Made by a program: the position numbers and the translations under genes
Shown here: in pieces, positions 53,025-62,244 of the stretch
Numbering within the stretch: position 1 is the stretch's first letter
Layout of the letters: the number at the start of each line of letters is the position of its first letter
The notes under the pieces: generated by a model
Told to the model about the DNA's origin: nothing
The model's input: only the letters and a program-made list of their open reading frames with translations
The model's database searches: none
Source of the DNA: Burkholderia mayonis
GTDB lineage: Bacteria > Pseudomonadota > Gammaproteobacteria > Burkholderiales > Burkholderiaceae
Length of the DNA stretch: 64,000 bases
Reading direction: 5' to 3'
NCBI RefSeq assembly: GCF_001523745.2
Contig: NZ_CP013387.1
Span: 2,542,001 to 2,606,000, forward strand

Positions 53025-53257
53025 TTCGCAGAATCCCGCAAAAAGTCGATTTCGATTCGCAGACTCTATCACCACAAATCGATCTCAAGCACGATTTCAG
53101 AAGCACATTTCATTTTTTCGCCGATAACATGCGCCCCATGAATCGTGCAGCGAAGGCGGCCCGGAAGGCCGCCCGCGGCGCGCCGGCGCGGCCTTCGGGC
53201 GATGCGGCGCGCGGCGGCCCCGCCGCTGTTCCCATCAGCCCGCAGACAGCCTCCATC

Positions 53258-54475
53258 ATGTTCGAACACATTCACGCATATCCCGGCGACCCGATCCTGT
53301 CGCTGTTCCAGGCATTCCAGCGCGATCCCGAGCCGCGCAAGGTCAACCTGAGCATCGGCCTTTATTACGACGAAAGCGGCGCCGTGCCGGTGCTGGACAG
53401 CGTGCGCGCGGCGGCGGCGCGGCTGAGCGAGCGGCACGATGCGCACACGTATCTGCCGATGGAAGGCTTGGCCGACTACCGGCGCGCGCTGCAATCGCTC
53501 GTGTTCGGCGCCGACAGCGCCGCGCTGCGCGACAAGCGGATCGCGACGGTGCAGACGGTCGGCGGCTCCGGCGCGCTGCGTCTCGGCGCGGACCTCATGA
53601 AGCGCTATTTCCCCGACAGCGCGATCTGGATCGGCGATCCGACCTGGGACAACCACCGCGTGCTGTTCGCCGCGGCGGGCCTCGACGTGCACACGTATCC
53701 GTATTACGACGCGGCGACGAACGGCATCCGCTTCGACGCGATGATGGCGACGCTCGACACGCTGCCCGCGCGCGCGATCGTGCTGCTGCAGCCGTGCTGC
53801 CACAACCCGACCGGCATCGATCTGTCGCGCGAGCAGTGGCGCGACATCGTCGCGCTGTGCAGCCGGCGCGGGCTGATCCCGTTTCTCGACATCGCGTATC
53901 AAGGCTTCGGCGACGGCCTCGACGACGACGCATGGCCGATCCGCGCGATGACCGACGCGGGGCTGCCCGTCGTCGTCAGCAACTCGTTCTCGAAGAACTT
54001 CTCGCTGTACGGCGAGCGCTGCGGCGGGCTGTCGATCGCGTGCGCGAACGAAAGCGAAGCGGCGCAGGTGCTGAGCCAGATTCAGGCAGGCGTGCGCCGC
54101 ATCTATTCGAGCCCGCCGCTCTACGGCGCACGGCTGATCTCGACCGTGCTGAACGACGCGGCGCTCGCGCAGCAGTGGGATCGCGACGTCGCCGCGATGC
54201 GCGAGCGCATCAAGCGGATGCGCACGGCGCTCGCCGAGCGGCTCGCGGCGCGGCTGCCCGGCGCGTCGTTCGGCTACCTGATCGAGCAGCGCGGGATGTT
54301 CAGCTATACCGGCCTCGCCCCCGCCGAAGTCGACGCGCTGCGCGAAGACAACGGCGTCTACCTGCTGCGCTCCGGCCGCGCATGCGTCGCGGGCCTGAGC
54401 GACGTGAACGTCGACTACGTCGCGAACGCGATTGCCGCGGTGCTGAAGGCGCGCCGGATGCACGCCGCGGCGTGA
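53258..54475 (+). CDS. tyrB: Aromatic-amino-acid/aspartate aminotransferase (TyrB/AspC family)
   Basis: 405 residues from the ATG at 53258 (MFEHIHAYPGDPILSLFQAF), chosen because this is where the family begins; the frame is open to 53129 with a low-complexity stretch. PLP lysine is in VVSNSFSKNFSLYGERCGGL. Other hallmarks are QPCCHNPTGIDLSREQW, FLDIAYQGFGDGL and the C-terminal MFSYTGL and LRSGRACVAGL substrate Arg region. It moves amino groups between aromatic or acidic amino acids and 2-oxoglutarate in the cytoplasm. It faces the Lrp gene and is followed by RidA. Confidence 0.93.
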   Translation: MFEHIHAYPGDPILSLFQAFQRDPEPRKVNLSIGLYYDESGAVPVLDSVRAAAARLSERHDAHTYLPMEGLADYRRALQSLVFGADSAALRDKRIATVQTVGGSGALRLGADLMKRYFPDSAIWIGDPTWDNHRVLFAAAGLDVHTYPYYDAATNGIRFDAMMATLDTLPARAIVLLQPCCHNPTGIDLSREQWRDIVALCSRRGLIPFLDIAYQGFGDGLDDDAWPIRAMTDAGLPVVVSNSFSKNFSLYGERCGGLSIACANESEAAQVLSQIQAGVRRIYSSPPLYGARLISTVLNDAALAQQWDRDVAAMRERIKRMRTALAERLAARLPGASFGYLIEQRGMFSYTGLAPAEVDALREDNGVYLLRSGRACVAGLSDVNVDYVANAIAAVLKARRMHAAA

Positions 54476-54619
54476 CGCGTTTCGCGCGACAGCGAAACCG
54501 AAACAAGAACCGAAGTCGAAGCCGGAACCGACTGAAACCGGCGGCGTGAACCGCGGCGCGCAAGCGCCGCGACGCTCCCGGCCCCGCCCTGACAATCAGA
54601 TATCCGAAAGAGCTTCCCC

Positions 54620-55018
54620 ATGCCCGACCTGATCCCCGTCGATCTGCCCGAGCCCGCACAGCCGTTCTCATGGGCCACGCATGCACACGGCCTGATGTTC
54701 ACCGCGCACGGTCCCGTCGATGCGGCGGGCGCGATCGTCGGCGGCGACATCGCGCAGCAGGCGCGTCTCGCGCTGTCGAACCTCGCATCGGCCGTGCGCG
54801 CCGCCAAGGCTCGGATGCAGGACGTCGTTCAGGTGCTGCTGTACGTCGCCGACGCACGCGACATCCCCGTCATCGACACCGTCTACCGCGAATGCTTCGA
54901 CGCGCCGTATCCGAACCGCGCCTGCGTCGCCGTGCAGGGCTTCGCGCATCCGGACATGCGCATCGAGCTCGTCGCGTACGTCGCGCTCGGGCAGCCGGCG
55001 AGCCGCGCCGCAGGCTAG
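54620..55018 (+). CDS. RidA/YjgF-family protein (enamine/imine deaminase)
   Basis: 132 residues, the usual size. The C-terminal half holds the family signature, DVVQVLLYVADARDIPVIDT then PNRACVAVQGFAHPDMRIEL, where the conserved Arg (PNRACV) binds the substrate carboxylate. The N-terminal ATHAHGLMFTAHGPVDAAG strand matches the trimeric fold. Family members hydrolyse reactive enamines or imines made by PLP enzymes, which fits its place 144 bases after an aminotransferase. The N-terminus differs from archetypal RidA, so the exact subgroup is uncertain. Confidence 0.85.
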   Translation: MPDLIPVDLPEPAQPFSWATHAHGLMFTAHGPVDAAGAIVGGDIAQQARLALSNLASAVRAAKARMQDVVQVLLYVADARDIPVIDTVYRECFDAPYPNRACVAVQGFAHPDMRIELVAYVALGQPASRAAG

Positions 55019-55216
55019 GGCCGGTTCACGCCAATAACGGACCCGAGTCCGTCACTCGATCGACGCACCGCCGCCGGCCGACGACGCCGGCGGCGGCGCA
55101 CGCGGAGCGTGTCGCAACACGGACGGCGGCGACCCGCTCGCCTCGCCGCGGCAAGGTTCCGCGCGGCGAGGGCTTTCCGCCGTCCGGCACAACGCCACAT
55201 CGACAAGGAAACGAAG

Positions 55217-56290
55217 ATGAACAGGTTTGGAGCATCGACATGGCCGATCGCGATCGGCATCGCGCTGTCGGGCCCTGCGTTCGCGCAGAGCTCGGTCACG
55301 CTGTACGGGATCGCCGACCAGAGCATCCGCTACACGACGCACGCCAGCGCCGCGAACGACGGCGCCGTGCAGATGGCGAACGGCGCGATCACGAACAGCC
55401 GCTGGGCCCTGAAGGGCGCCGAGGATCTCGGCAACGGCCTGAAGGCGATCTTCCGTCTCGAAAACGGCTTCGAGCCGCAGTCGGGACAAGCGGACGGCGG
55501 GCGCCTGTTCGGCCGCTACGCGTACGTCGGCTTGTCGGGCGGCTTCGGCACGGTCGAGCTCGGCCGCCAGACGACCGAGGGCTTCAATCTGTTCGGCGAT
55601 CTCGATCCGCTGACGATCGGCAACTACACGGCGAACATGTGGCCGTACTTTCTCACGCAGGGCTACGCGAGCAACGTCGTCAGCTATGCGAACACGGTCG
55701 GCGGCCTCGCGGTCGGCGCGAGCTTCGGCCTCGGCGGCGTCGCGGGCAGCATGAGCCGCAACGCCTATTGGGGCGTGCGCTCCGCCTACACGCAAGGCGC
55801 GCTGACGGTCGGCGCGGTGTATCAGCAGACCCGCGACGCCGACGGCCGCGCGCAGCAGATGTGGGGCGCGGCGGGCCGCTATGCCGTCGGGCCCGCGACG
55901 CTGTTTATCGGCTATCTCGGCGGCAAGGATGCGACCGGCACGATCGATCGCGACTACCTGAACGATCCGGGCCGCGCTCTCGCCTACGGCTCGTTCGCCG
56001 ATCACCCGCGCTACGACACGATCGGCTACACGGGCGTCGCGTACCGAATCGATCCGGCGATCACGCTCACGGGCGCGTTCTATTACGATGCGATCCGCAA
56101 CGTGAACGGCGTCGACGGCAACGGCGGCAAGCGCTACGCGGGCGTGCTCGAAGCGGAGTACGCGCTGTCGAAGGCGACGCAGCTCTACGCGACCGTCGAC
56201 TACAACAAGGTGTCGGGCGGCGCCGTCACGGAGATGCCGGGCCGCGGCAACCAGACGGGCGTCGCGGTCGGGCTGCGGCACATGTTCTGA
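55217..56290 (+). CDS. Outer-membrane porin, Gram-negative (OmpC/Omp32) type
   Basis: 357 residues from the ATG at 55217. The signal peptide MNRFGASTWPIAIGIALSGP ends AFAQ with cleavage before Gln. The mature barrel opens SSVTLYGIADQSIRYTTHAS, the beta-proteobacterial porin start, and ends in RHMF with the C-terminal Phe required by the Bam machine. GGRLFGRYAYVGLSGGFGTV is the usual strand near the constriction loop. It forms a trimeric diffusion pore; substrate preference cannot be read. An amino-acid permease follows. Confidence 0.93.
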   Translation: MNRFGASTWPIAIGIALSGPAFAQSSVTLYGIADQSIRYTTHASAANDGAVQMANGAITNSRWALKGAEDLGNGLKAIFRLENGFEPQSGQADGGRLFGRYAYVGLSGGFGTVELGRQTTEGFNLFGDLDPLTIGNYTANMWPYFLTQGYASNVVSYANTVGGLAVGASFGLGGVAGSMSRNAYWGVRSAYTQGALTVGAVYQQTRDADGRAQQMWGAAGRYAVGPATLFIGYLGGKDATGTIDRDYLNDPGRALAYGSFADHPRYDTIGYTGVAYRIDPAITLTGAFYYDAIRNVNGVDGNGGKRYAGVLEAEYALSKATQLYATVDYNKVSGGAVTEMPGRGNQTGVAVGLRHMF

Positions 56291-56371
56291 CGAACGGTTC
56301 CGATCGTTCACGCAGGTCCGGCGGGCGCGCGACGCGCCCGCGATCCATAACGAGAGTCGGAGGAGCATTCA

Positions 56372-57826
56372 ATGAGTTCGGAAGAACAATTTCACGCGAT
56401 TGCGGCCCGCGAAGGCGGGCTGCGGCGCACGCTGAGCGCGCGACAGATGTCGATGATCGCGATCGGTGGCGCGATCGGCACGGGCCTCTTTCTCGGCAGC
56501 GGCTTCGCGATCAGTTTCGCGGGGCCGAGCGTGTTGATCAGCTATGCGATCGGCGCGCTGATTTCGCTGCTGCTGATGGGCTGTCTTGCGGAGATGACGG
56601 TCGCGCACCCGACGTCAGGCTCGTTCGGCGCGCACGCCGAGCATTACCTGAGCCCGTGGGCGGGCTTTCTCGTGCGCTACGCGTATTGGGCGTGCATCGT
56701 GCTCGCGGTCGGCGCCGAAGTCACCGCGATCGCGCTGTACATGAAGTACTGGCTTCCCGCAGTGCCGGGCTGGATCTGGATCGCCGGCTTCTCGGCCGTG
56801 CTCGTGCTCGTCAACGCGCTGAGCGTCGACGTGTTCGGTTCGGTCGAATACGGGTTTTCGGTCGTCAAGATCGCGGCGATCGTCGCGTTCATCGTGATCG
56901 GCGGCTATGTCGTGTTCGTCGATCCGTCGCTCGTCGCGGGCTCAAACGCGACCGCGACCGCGAGCGGCGGCGCGGGCGCGCCGGGCCTTCATCACTACTT
57001 CGGGCACGGCGGCTTTTTCCCGAAAGGCATGTGGGGAATGTGGGTCGCGGTGATCGTGTCGATCTTCAGCTATCTGAGCATCGAGATGATCGCGGTCGCC
57101 GCTGGCGAGGCGCAGGACCCGGAGCGCGCGGTCACGCGCGCGTTCCGCTCGACGGTGATCCGCCTCGTGCTGTTCTATCTCGTCACGCTCGCGCTGATGC
57201 TCGCGATCGTCCCGTGGACCGCGGCCGGCCGCGACGAGAGCCCGTTCGTCAAGGTGATGATCGCGATTCATCTGCCGGGCGCGGCGGGCGTCATCAATTT
57301 CGTCGTGCTGATCGCTGCGCTGTCCGCGATGAACAGCCAGCTCTACATCACGACGCGAATGATGTTCAGCCTCGCGTGCGCGGGCCACGCGCCGCGCGGC
57401 CTCGGCAGGCTGAACGGGCGCGGCGTGCCGCTCAACGCGCTGCTGCTGTCGACGGTCGGCATCGCGATCGCGACGCTCGTGAGCATCGTCTATCCGGACG
57501 CGTCGTTCACGATCATGATGGCGATCTCGATGTTCGGCGCGATGTTCACGTGGATGATGATCTTCGTCACGCACTACTTCTTCCGCCGCAAGCGCGCGGC
57601 GCTCGGGATGCCGCAGCCCGGCTTCCGGATGCCGGGTTTCCCGTTCGCGACGCTCGCCGGCGCGGCGCTGATGCTCGCGATCATGGCGACGACTTACTTC
57701 ACGCCCGAGTTCCACATGACGCTCGTGTTCGGCGTGCCGTTCCTCGTCGCGCTGAGTGTGCTGTACTTCGTGCGATATCGCCGCCGGCCGGCGGCGCTCG
57801 CGCAAGCGGAAACGCCATCGCGGTGA
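56372..57826 (+). CDS. Amino-acid permease, APC superfamily (AAT family)
   Basis: 484 residues with about 12 membrane helices. The signature loop is ARQMSMIAIGGAIGTGLFLG. Later conserved blocks are ISLLLMGCLAEMTVAHPTSG, FSYLSIEMIAVAAGEAQDPE, and MNSQLYITTRMMFSLACAGH with APRGLGRLNGRGVP. AAT-family transporters (AnsP, GabP, ProY, YifK) carry amino acids with protons across the inner membrane; the exact substrate is not resolved. It sits 81 bases after the porin and ahead of a GntR regulator, all consistent with amino-acid uptake. Confidence 0.92.
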   Translation: MSSEEQFHAIAAREGGLRRTLSARQMSMIAIGGAIGTGLFLGSGFAISFAGPSVLISYAIGALISLLLMGCLAEMTVAHPTSGSFGAHAEHYLSPWAGFLVRYAYWACIVLAVGAEVTAIALYMKYWLPAVPGWIWIAGFSAVLVLVNALSVDVFGSVEYGFSVVKIAAIVAFIVIGGYVVFVDPSLVAGSNATATASGGAGAPGLHHYFGHGGFFPKGMWGMWVAVIVSIFSYLSIEMIAVAAGEAQDPERAVTRAFRSTVIRLVLFYLVTLALMLAIVPWTAAGRDESPFVKVMIAIHLPGAAGVINFVVLIAALSAMNSQLYITTRMMFSLACAGHAPRGLGRLNGRGVPLNALLLSTVGIAIATLVSIVYPDASFTIMMAISMFGAMFTWMMIFVTHYFFRRKRAALGMPQPGFRMPGFPFATLAGAALMLAIMATTYFTPEFHMTLVFGVPFLVALSVLYFVRYRRRPAALAQAETPSR

Positions 57827-57898
57827 GCGCGCCGCCGTCGTGCGCGCACGCGCGCCGCGTGTGCGACGGCGCGCGTCACGGCGCGCGGCCGGGTCTGC

Positions 57899-58666
57899 TC
57901 AGGCCGGGTCGAGGCTCGTCTCGTTGACGGCCGCGCGCAGCGCGACCATCGCCGTGCGCGCGCCGTTCGCATCGCGGCCGTCGATCGCCGCGACGAGCCT
58001 CGCCGCCGCGTCGCGGATCGCGTCGTTGCGCTCGTACAGCGTCGCCGCGTCCAGGTCGATCGCCATCACGCCCGCGCGCGCGACCTCGGCCATCTGCCGG
58101 ATGAACTGATTGCGGCTCGCCTCGACGATCGACGCATGCAGCAGTTCGAGCGAGCGGCGCAGCGCGTCGGGCTCGACCGCCTCGCGCAGCGCCGCATGCG
58201 CGGCGCGGATCGCGCGCCGCTGCACGTCGTCCGAATGCACCGCCACCTGCGCGGCCGCCTCCGGTTCGATCAGGTCGCACATCGCGGTGACGTCGAGCAG
58301 GAAGTCCGTGTCCGATGCGATCCGCATCCGCCACTGCATCACGTGATCGTCGAAGAGCCGCCATTCGCAGCGCGGCGTGAGACGCGTGCCGGCTTTCGTC
58401 CGGGCGTGCAACATCCGCCGCGCGGTCAGCATGCGCGTGACTTCGCGCATCACCGAGCGCGGCACGCCGAGCTGGCGCGCGAGCACGTCCTGCGGCGGCA
58501 GCAGGCCGGACGTGAATTCGCCGTCGACGATACGCGTGACGAGTTCGTCGAGCACCCGCTGCACGCGAGGGGACGCCTTCAGCGAGCGGCGCTCGGCGGC
58601 GTCGCTCAACGGTCTCGCCGGCGCACGCGCCGGGCTAGGGAGATGGTTGGTATCTAAGGAGTTCAT
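57899..58666 (-). CDS. GntR-family regulator with FCD ligand domain
   Basis: 255 residues from the ATG at 58666; starts at 58675 or further upstream remain possible because no site is strong. The winged helix is GEFTSGLLPPQDVLARQLGV and PRSVMREVTRMLTARRMLHA. The FCD all-helical domain carries candidate metal/ligand residues in DVTAMCDLIEPEAAAQVAVH and LHASIVEASRNQF. It converges on the permease gene. FCD regulators usually sense organic acids or amino-acid breakdown products. An intrinsic terminator lies just upstream on the same strand. Confidence 0.88.
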   Translation of the reverse strand: MNSLDTNHLPSPARAPARPLSDAAERRSLKASPRVQRVLDELVTRIVDGEFTSGLLPPQDVLARQLGVPRSVMREVTRMLTARRMLHARTKAGTRLTPRCEWRLFDDHVMQWRMRIASDTDFLLDVTAMCDLIEPEAAAQVAVHSDDVQRRAIRAAHAALREAVEPDALRRSLELLHASIVEASRNQFIRQMAEVARAGVMAIDLDAATLYERNDAIRDAAARLVAAIDGRDANGARTAMVALRAAVNETSLDPA

Positions 58667-58769
58667 CGGACTCATCCATGTGCGGAACGGCGTTTTTTCG
58701 CTGAAAACGGAAGGCGCGACGACGGCATGCGAAGGCGAAGCCGGCTGCGGCAATCGCTGCCTCGGGAAT

Positions 58770-58800
58770 AAAAAACGCGATCGGAGCGTGTTCCGATCGC
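58770..58800 (-). terminator. Intrinsic terminator, minus strand
   Basis: A perfect 9-bp stem GCGATCGGA/TCCGATCGC with a six-base loop (58777-58800). On the minus strand it is followed by GTTTTTTATT, a classic rho-independent end. It lies about 480 bases downstream of the M81 peptidase gene and 104-134 bases upstream of the GntR start, so it may end that operon or attenuate the gntR leader. Confidence 0.8.
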
Positions 58801-59278
58801 AAGGCCACTGCCGCGGACAACTGGGCCACCGGGCGGCAGATGGGGCACGACAGGCGCGGTGCGCGTCGTGACAATCGATTCGATGCGACCGGGCGGACGC
58901 GGGACGCGGAAGAACAGGGAACGGCCGAACGACGCGCGCGCCGAGCCGGCGCGGCGGCGTCGATGCAGGACCACGGACTGACTGGTGCAGGCGACGAGCG
59001 GCGCACGGACGTCATGCGCAGTGGCTCTACGGCCGCATGCTCGCAGCCGGTGCGCCGCGCAAGCGCGCACGCCGCATCCGGACGCGAACCGCGCCCGGGT
59101 GCATGCTTCAGGGAACGCAACGCGCAACTTCGTCGCAGCGGCGCGCGCGACGAGGCATGGACGTTGCCGTACAATGCCGACAGCCATGGTGAGGTCTTCG
59201 CTGAAATTCTTCCGTGGTCAGGCCGCGCCGGGTGTTGGCGCACCTCGCGCGGCTGCTCGCATCAGTGCATTCGTCGTC
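58801..59278. other. Intergenic region between M81 gene and terminator
   Basis: About 480 bases with no supportable gene on either strand. Because a strong terminator follows on the minus strand, a long 3' untranslated region of the M81 operon or an unannotated small RNA ending at 58770 would both fit. Confidence 0.4.
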
Positions 59279-60811
59279 CTAAATCCACCTCTCTCCCGTG
59301 ATCCCGTCCGCGTGCGGCGCGCGCCGCACGCCGCAGCCGAAAAACGGTGCGCCGCAAGGGCTCACGCGCATCCCGTCGGCCAGCGACGTCCAGCGTAAAT
59401 CGGCCGGGTCGGCGGCCATCCAGCCGCCGGCTTTCGCGATCAACACCGAATCTGCGATCGCATCGAAATCCGCCCGAAAATGGACGGAGCTCTTGTTGAC
59501 CAGAATCTTCATCGTTTCGGGCGCGACGCCCGCGATCCGATAGAAGCTCCGGTCGGTCATCTGCACGCGCGCCGACGTGACGACGACGCGCACGTTGTCG
59601 ATCCGCACGCACGCGGTCGGACCAAGCTCGAACGTCGCGCCCCTCAGCATCGGACCGTGGCAACGGCAGCGGCCATTCGACAGCGATTCGACGCGAAACG
59701 CCCCGGTGAACGGCAGCCCGCTCTCCACGCCGAGCGTGAGCTCGACCGACGCGCCGAGCCCCGCCGCATGCGCGGCGCACGCGGCCGCCGGATCGAAGAA
59801 CAGCCCGATCGCCGCATCCGGCGCGCGATGCCTGACGAGCGCGCGCAGCAGCCCCGTCGTGTTCGAGCCGCCGCCCGCGCCCGGGTTGTCCTGCGTGTCG
59901 GCGATCACGACCGGCTTGTCCGCGCGGCGCGCGATCCGGATCGCCTCCCTCACCGCGTCGTCCGCCGACATGAAGCGCACCGACCACTCCGCCTCGCTCG
60001 ACATGACATGCTCGTACAGCGCGTCGACCGCGCGCGTCAGCTGGACGGGATCCGTGCCGTAGCCCCAGATCGCCGGCCCGCATTCGGGGAAGTCCGCTGC
60101 CGGAAAACCCGGCGCGAACGACAGCGACCGCACGCTGCCCGTCTCGAGCCGGTCGAGCAGCCGGAACAGACTCTTCGACGGCTCAAGCGACGTGCACATC
60201 GCGTTGACCGGAATCAGGAACGGCACGCGCCGCGCGATCCGGACATGGCGATTGCGCTTGCCGAGCAGCGCATCGAGCAATGCGGCCGCGCGGCGTCCGG
60301 TGTCCGCCATGTCGACGTGCGGATACGTGCGATACGTGACGAGCCCGTCCGCGCTGTCGAGCATCCGCTGCGTGACGTTCGCGTGCAGGTCGAGCGACGC
60401 GACGATCGGCACGCGCGCGCCCACCGCCCCGCGCAGCCGGCGCAGCAGCTCGCCTTCGCCGTCGTCGTAGCGCTCGGTCGCCATCGCGCCGTGCAGATCG
60501 ACGTAGATGCCGTCGACGCCGCATCGCTTCGCCGCATCGACGATCTCGCCCGCGATCCGCTCGAACGCGACCGATTCGACGCGGCCCGACGGCATCGCGT
60601 CGGCCCAGATCGCGGGCAGCGCGACGTGGCCGGCGTCGTCGAGCGCCGCGAGGCAGCCGGCGATCGGCAGGTTCATGCCCTTCAGCTTGCGGATCTCGGC
60701 GCCGCGCGACATCGGATAGCGCCCGCCGTCCGCCGCGAAGCTCGCGTAGCTCGCCTTGCTCGGAGCGAACGTGTTCGTCTCGTGCCGGAATCCGGCGACC
60801 AGGATCTTCAT
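59279..60811 (-). CDS. M81-family metallopeptidase (MlrC-like)
   Basis: 510 residues from the ATG at 60811, with GGAG upstream. The N-terminal half is the DUF1485/M81 domain: KILVAGFRHETNTFAPSKAS, the metal-binding GIYVDLHGAMATERYDDGEG, and VASLDLHANVTQRM followed by TYPHVDMADTGRRA (candidate zinc ligands Asp, His, His). The C-terminal half has VVIADTQDNPGAGGGSNTTG and PFFGCG near the end. MlrC of Sphingomonas degrades linearised microcystin peptides; here the substrate is probably another small peptide or amide. The start overlaps the MFS stop by four bases, so transport and hydrolysis are linked. Confidence 0.88.
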   Translation of the reverse strand: MKILVAGFRHETNTFAPSKASYASFAADGGRYPMSRGAEIRKLKGMNLPIAGCLAALDDAGHVALPAIWADAMPSGRVESVAFERIAGEIVDAAKRCGVDGIYVDLHGAMATERYDDGEGELLRRLRGAVGARVPIVASLDLHANVTQRMLDSADGLVTYRTYPHVDMADTGRRAAALLDALLGKRNRHVRIARRVPFLIPVNAMCTSLEPSKSLFRLLDRLETGSVRSLSFAPGFPAADFPECGPAIWGYGTDPVQLTRAVDALYEHVMSSEAEWSVRFMSADDAVREAIRIARRADKPVVIADTQDNPGAGGGSNTTGLLRALVRHRAPDAAIGLFFDPAAACAAHAAGLGASVELTLGVESGLPFTGAFRVESLSNGRCRCHGPMLRGATFELGPTACVRIDNVRVVVTSARVQMTDRSFYRIAGVAPETMKILVNKSSVHFRADFDAIADSVLIAKAGGWMAADPADLRWTSLADGMRVSPCGAPFFGCGVRRAPHADGITGERWI

Positions 60812-62115
60812 GATGCGGCGGCGCTCCATTTCTTCGCGTCGACGCGATTCGCGAGCAGCACGATCGCGCCCGCGACGAACAGCGCAACCATCACCATCAG
60901 CCCGGCCTGCAGGCTGCCCGTTTCGTTCTTGATCCAGCCGATGATCGTCGGGCTCACGAAGCCGCCGAACAGGCCGATCGAATTGATGAGCGCGATGCCG
61001 CCCGCAGCGACATCGCCCTTCAGATAGTCGGCGGGAATCGCCCAGAACACCGCGTATGCCGAATACATCAGCGCGGTCGCCGCGACGAGCGCGACCATCG
61101 CGACGACGAAGCGGTCGCCCGCGACCACCGTCGTCGTCAGCGCCGCCGCGCTCAAGAGCAGTGCGATCGCGCTGTGCAGACGCCGCTCGCTGCGCTTGTC
61201 GGACCGGCGGCCGATCACCTGCATCGCGACGATCGCCGCGAGATACGGCAGCGCGGTGAGCGCGCCGATGTGCAGCAGGTTCTTCACGCCGGCGCCGCGC
61301 AGCAGCGTCGGCAGCCAGAAGCTGACCGCGTACAGGCCGCAGATGATCGCGAAGTAGGAGAACGCCATCGCATAGATTCGTGGATCTTTCAGCACCTCGC
61401 GAAACGCGGTGTGCCGGCTCGCCGCGCGCGGCGCCGAACCGAGTTCGCCGAGCAGGATCGCCTTCTCGTCGGCGCTCAGCCACTTCGCATCGGCGGGCCG
61501 CTCGCACAGCGTGAAGAACAGCACGATGCCGAGCAGCACCGCGGGCAATCCTTCGAGCAGGAACAGCCACTGCCAGCCGGTCAGCCCATACGCGCCCGAG
61601 AGCTGCGTCATGATGAACGTCGACACCGGTCCGCCGATCACCGCGCCGACGGGCCCCGCGCACAGCAGCATCGCCATCGCGCGTCCCATTCGCGCCTCCG
61701 GATACCAGCGGGTCAGACAGAACAGCATGCCGGGACTGAAGCCCGCCTCGAACACGCCGAGCAGAAAACGCAATACGTAGAACGTCGTAACGTCGGTCGC
61801 GAGCATCATCGCGACCGACGTCAGCCCCCACAGCACCATGATGCGGCTCAGCGTGAGCCGCGCGCCGATACGGGTCAGCCACAGGTTGCTCGGCACCTCG
61901 AACGCCATGTAGCCGAGAAAGAAAATTCCCGCGCCGAAGCCGTACACGGCCTCGTTCCATCCGAGGTCCGATTGCATCGCGAGCTTCGCGAAACTGATGT
62001 TGATGCGATCGATATAGGCCGTGATGTAACAGACTGCGAGAAACCCGAGGATGCGGATGTCGACCTTTCGATAGATTCGCGAGCGCGCGTTTCCGGAAGC
62101 GTTCTGTTCTCTCAT
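60808..62115 (-). CDS. MFS transporter, ACS family
   Basis: 435 residues with 12 membrane helices. Helix 1 reads LAVCYITAYIDRINISFAKL, followed by FGAGIFFLGYMAFEVPSNLW and FEAGFSPGMLFCLTRWYPEA, all ACS-type (phthalate, tartrate, galactonate relatives). First gene of the pair with the M81 peptidase, whose substrate it probably imports. It is transcribed away from a LysR gene 130 bases off. The ribosome site is not obvious. Confidence 0.88.
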   Translation of the reverse strand: MREQNASGNARSRIYRKVDIRILGFLAVCYITAYIDRINISFAKLAMQSDLGWNEAVYGFGAGIFFLGYMAFEVPSNLWLTRIGARLTLSRIMVLWGLTSVAMMLATDVTTFYVLRFLLGVFEAGFSPGMLFCLTRWYPEARMGRAMAMLLCAGPVGAVIGGPVSTFIMTQLSGAYGLTGWQWLFLLEGLPAVLLGIVLFFTLCERPADAKWLSADEKAILLGELGSAPRAASRHTAFREVLKDPRIYAMAFSYFAIICGLYAVSFWLPTLLRGAGVKNLLHIGALTALPYLAAIVAMQVIGRRSDKRSERRLHSAIALLLSAAALTTTVVAGDRFVVAMVALVAATALMYSAYAVFWAIPADYLKGDVAAGGIALINSIGLFGGFVSPTIIGWIKNETGSLQAGLMVMVALFVAGAIVLLANRVDAKKWSAAAS

Positions 62116-62178
62116 AGGGCCCGTATTGGAATCTGAATGCGCATACTCCTGCGCTCATTTGTCTTGGCTCATTATCTC

Positions 62179-62189
62179 CATACTGTATG
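62179..62189. promoter_or_regulatory. Palindrome CATACTGTATG between MFS and lysR genes
   Basis: CATAC-T-GTATG, a perfect 5+1+5 inverted repeat midway between the divergent starts at 62115 and 62245. Its place suits a LysR-type binding site controlling both directions, although the classic T-N11-A spacing is not exact. Confidence 0.5.
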
Positions 62190-62244
62190 ATCCCAGTGAC
62201 AGCAACTTTGGTGTACAGCCGTTGCTTTGCAAGGCAACACGCGT

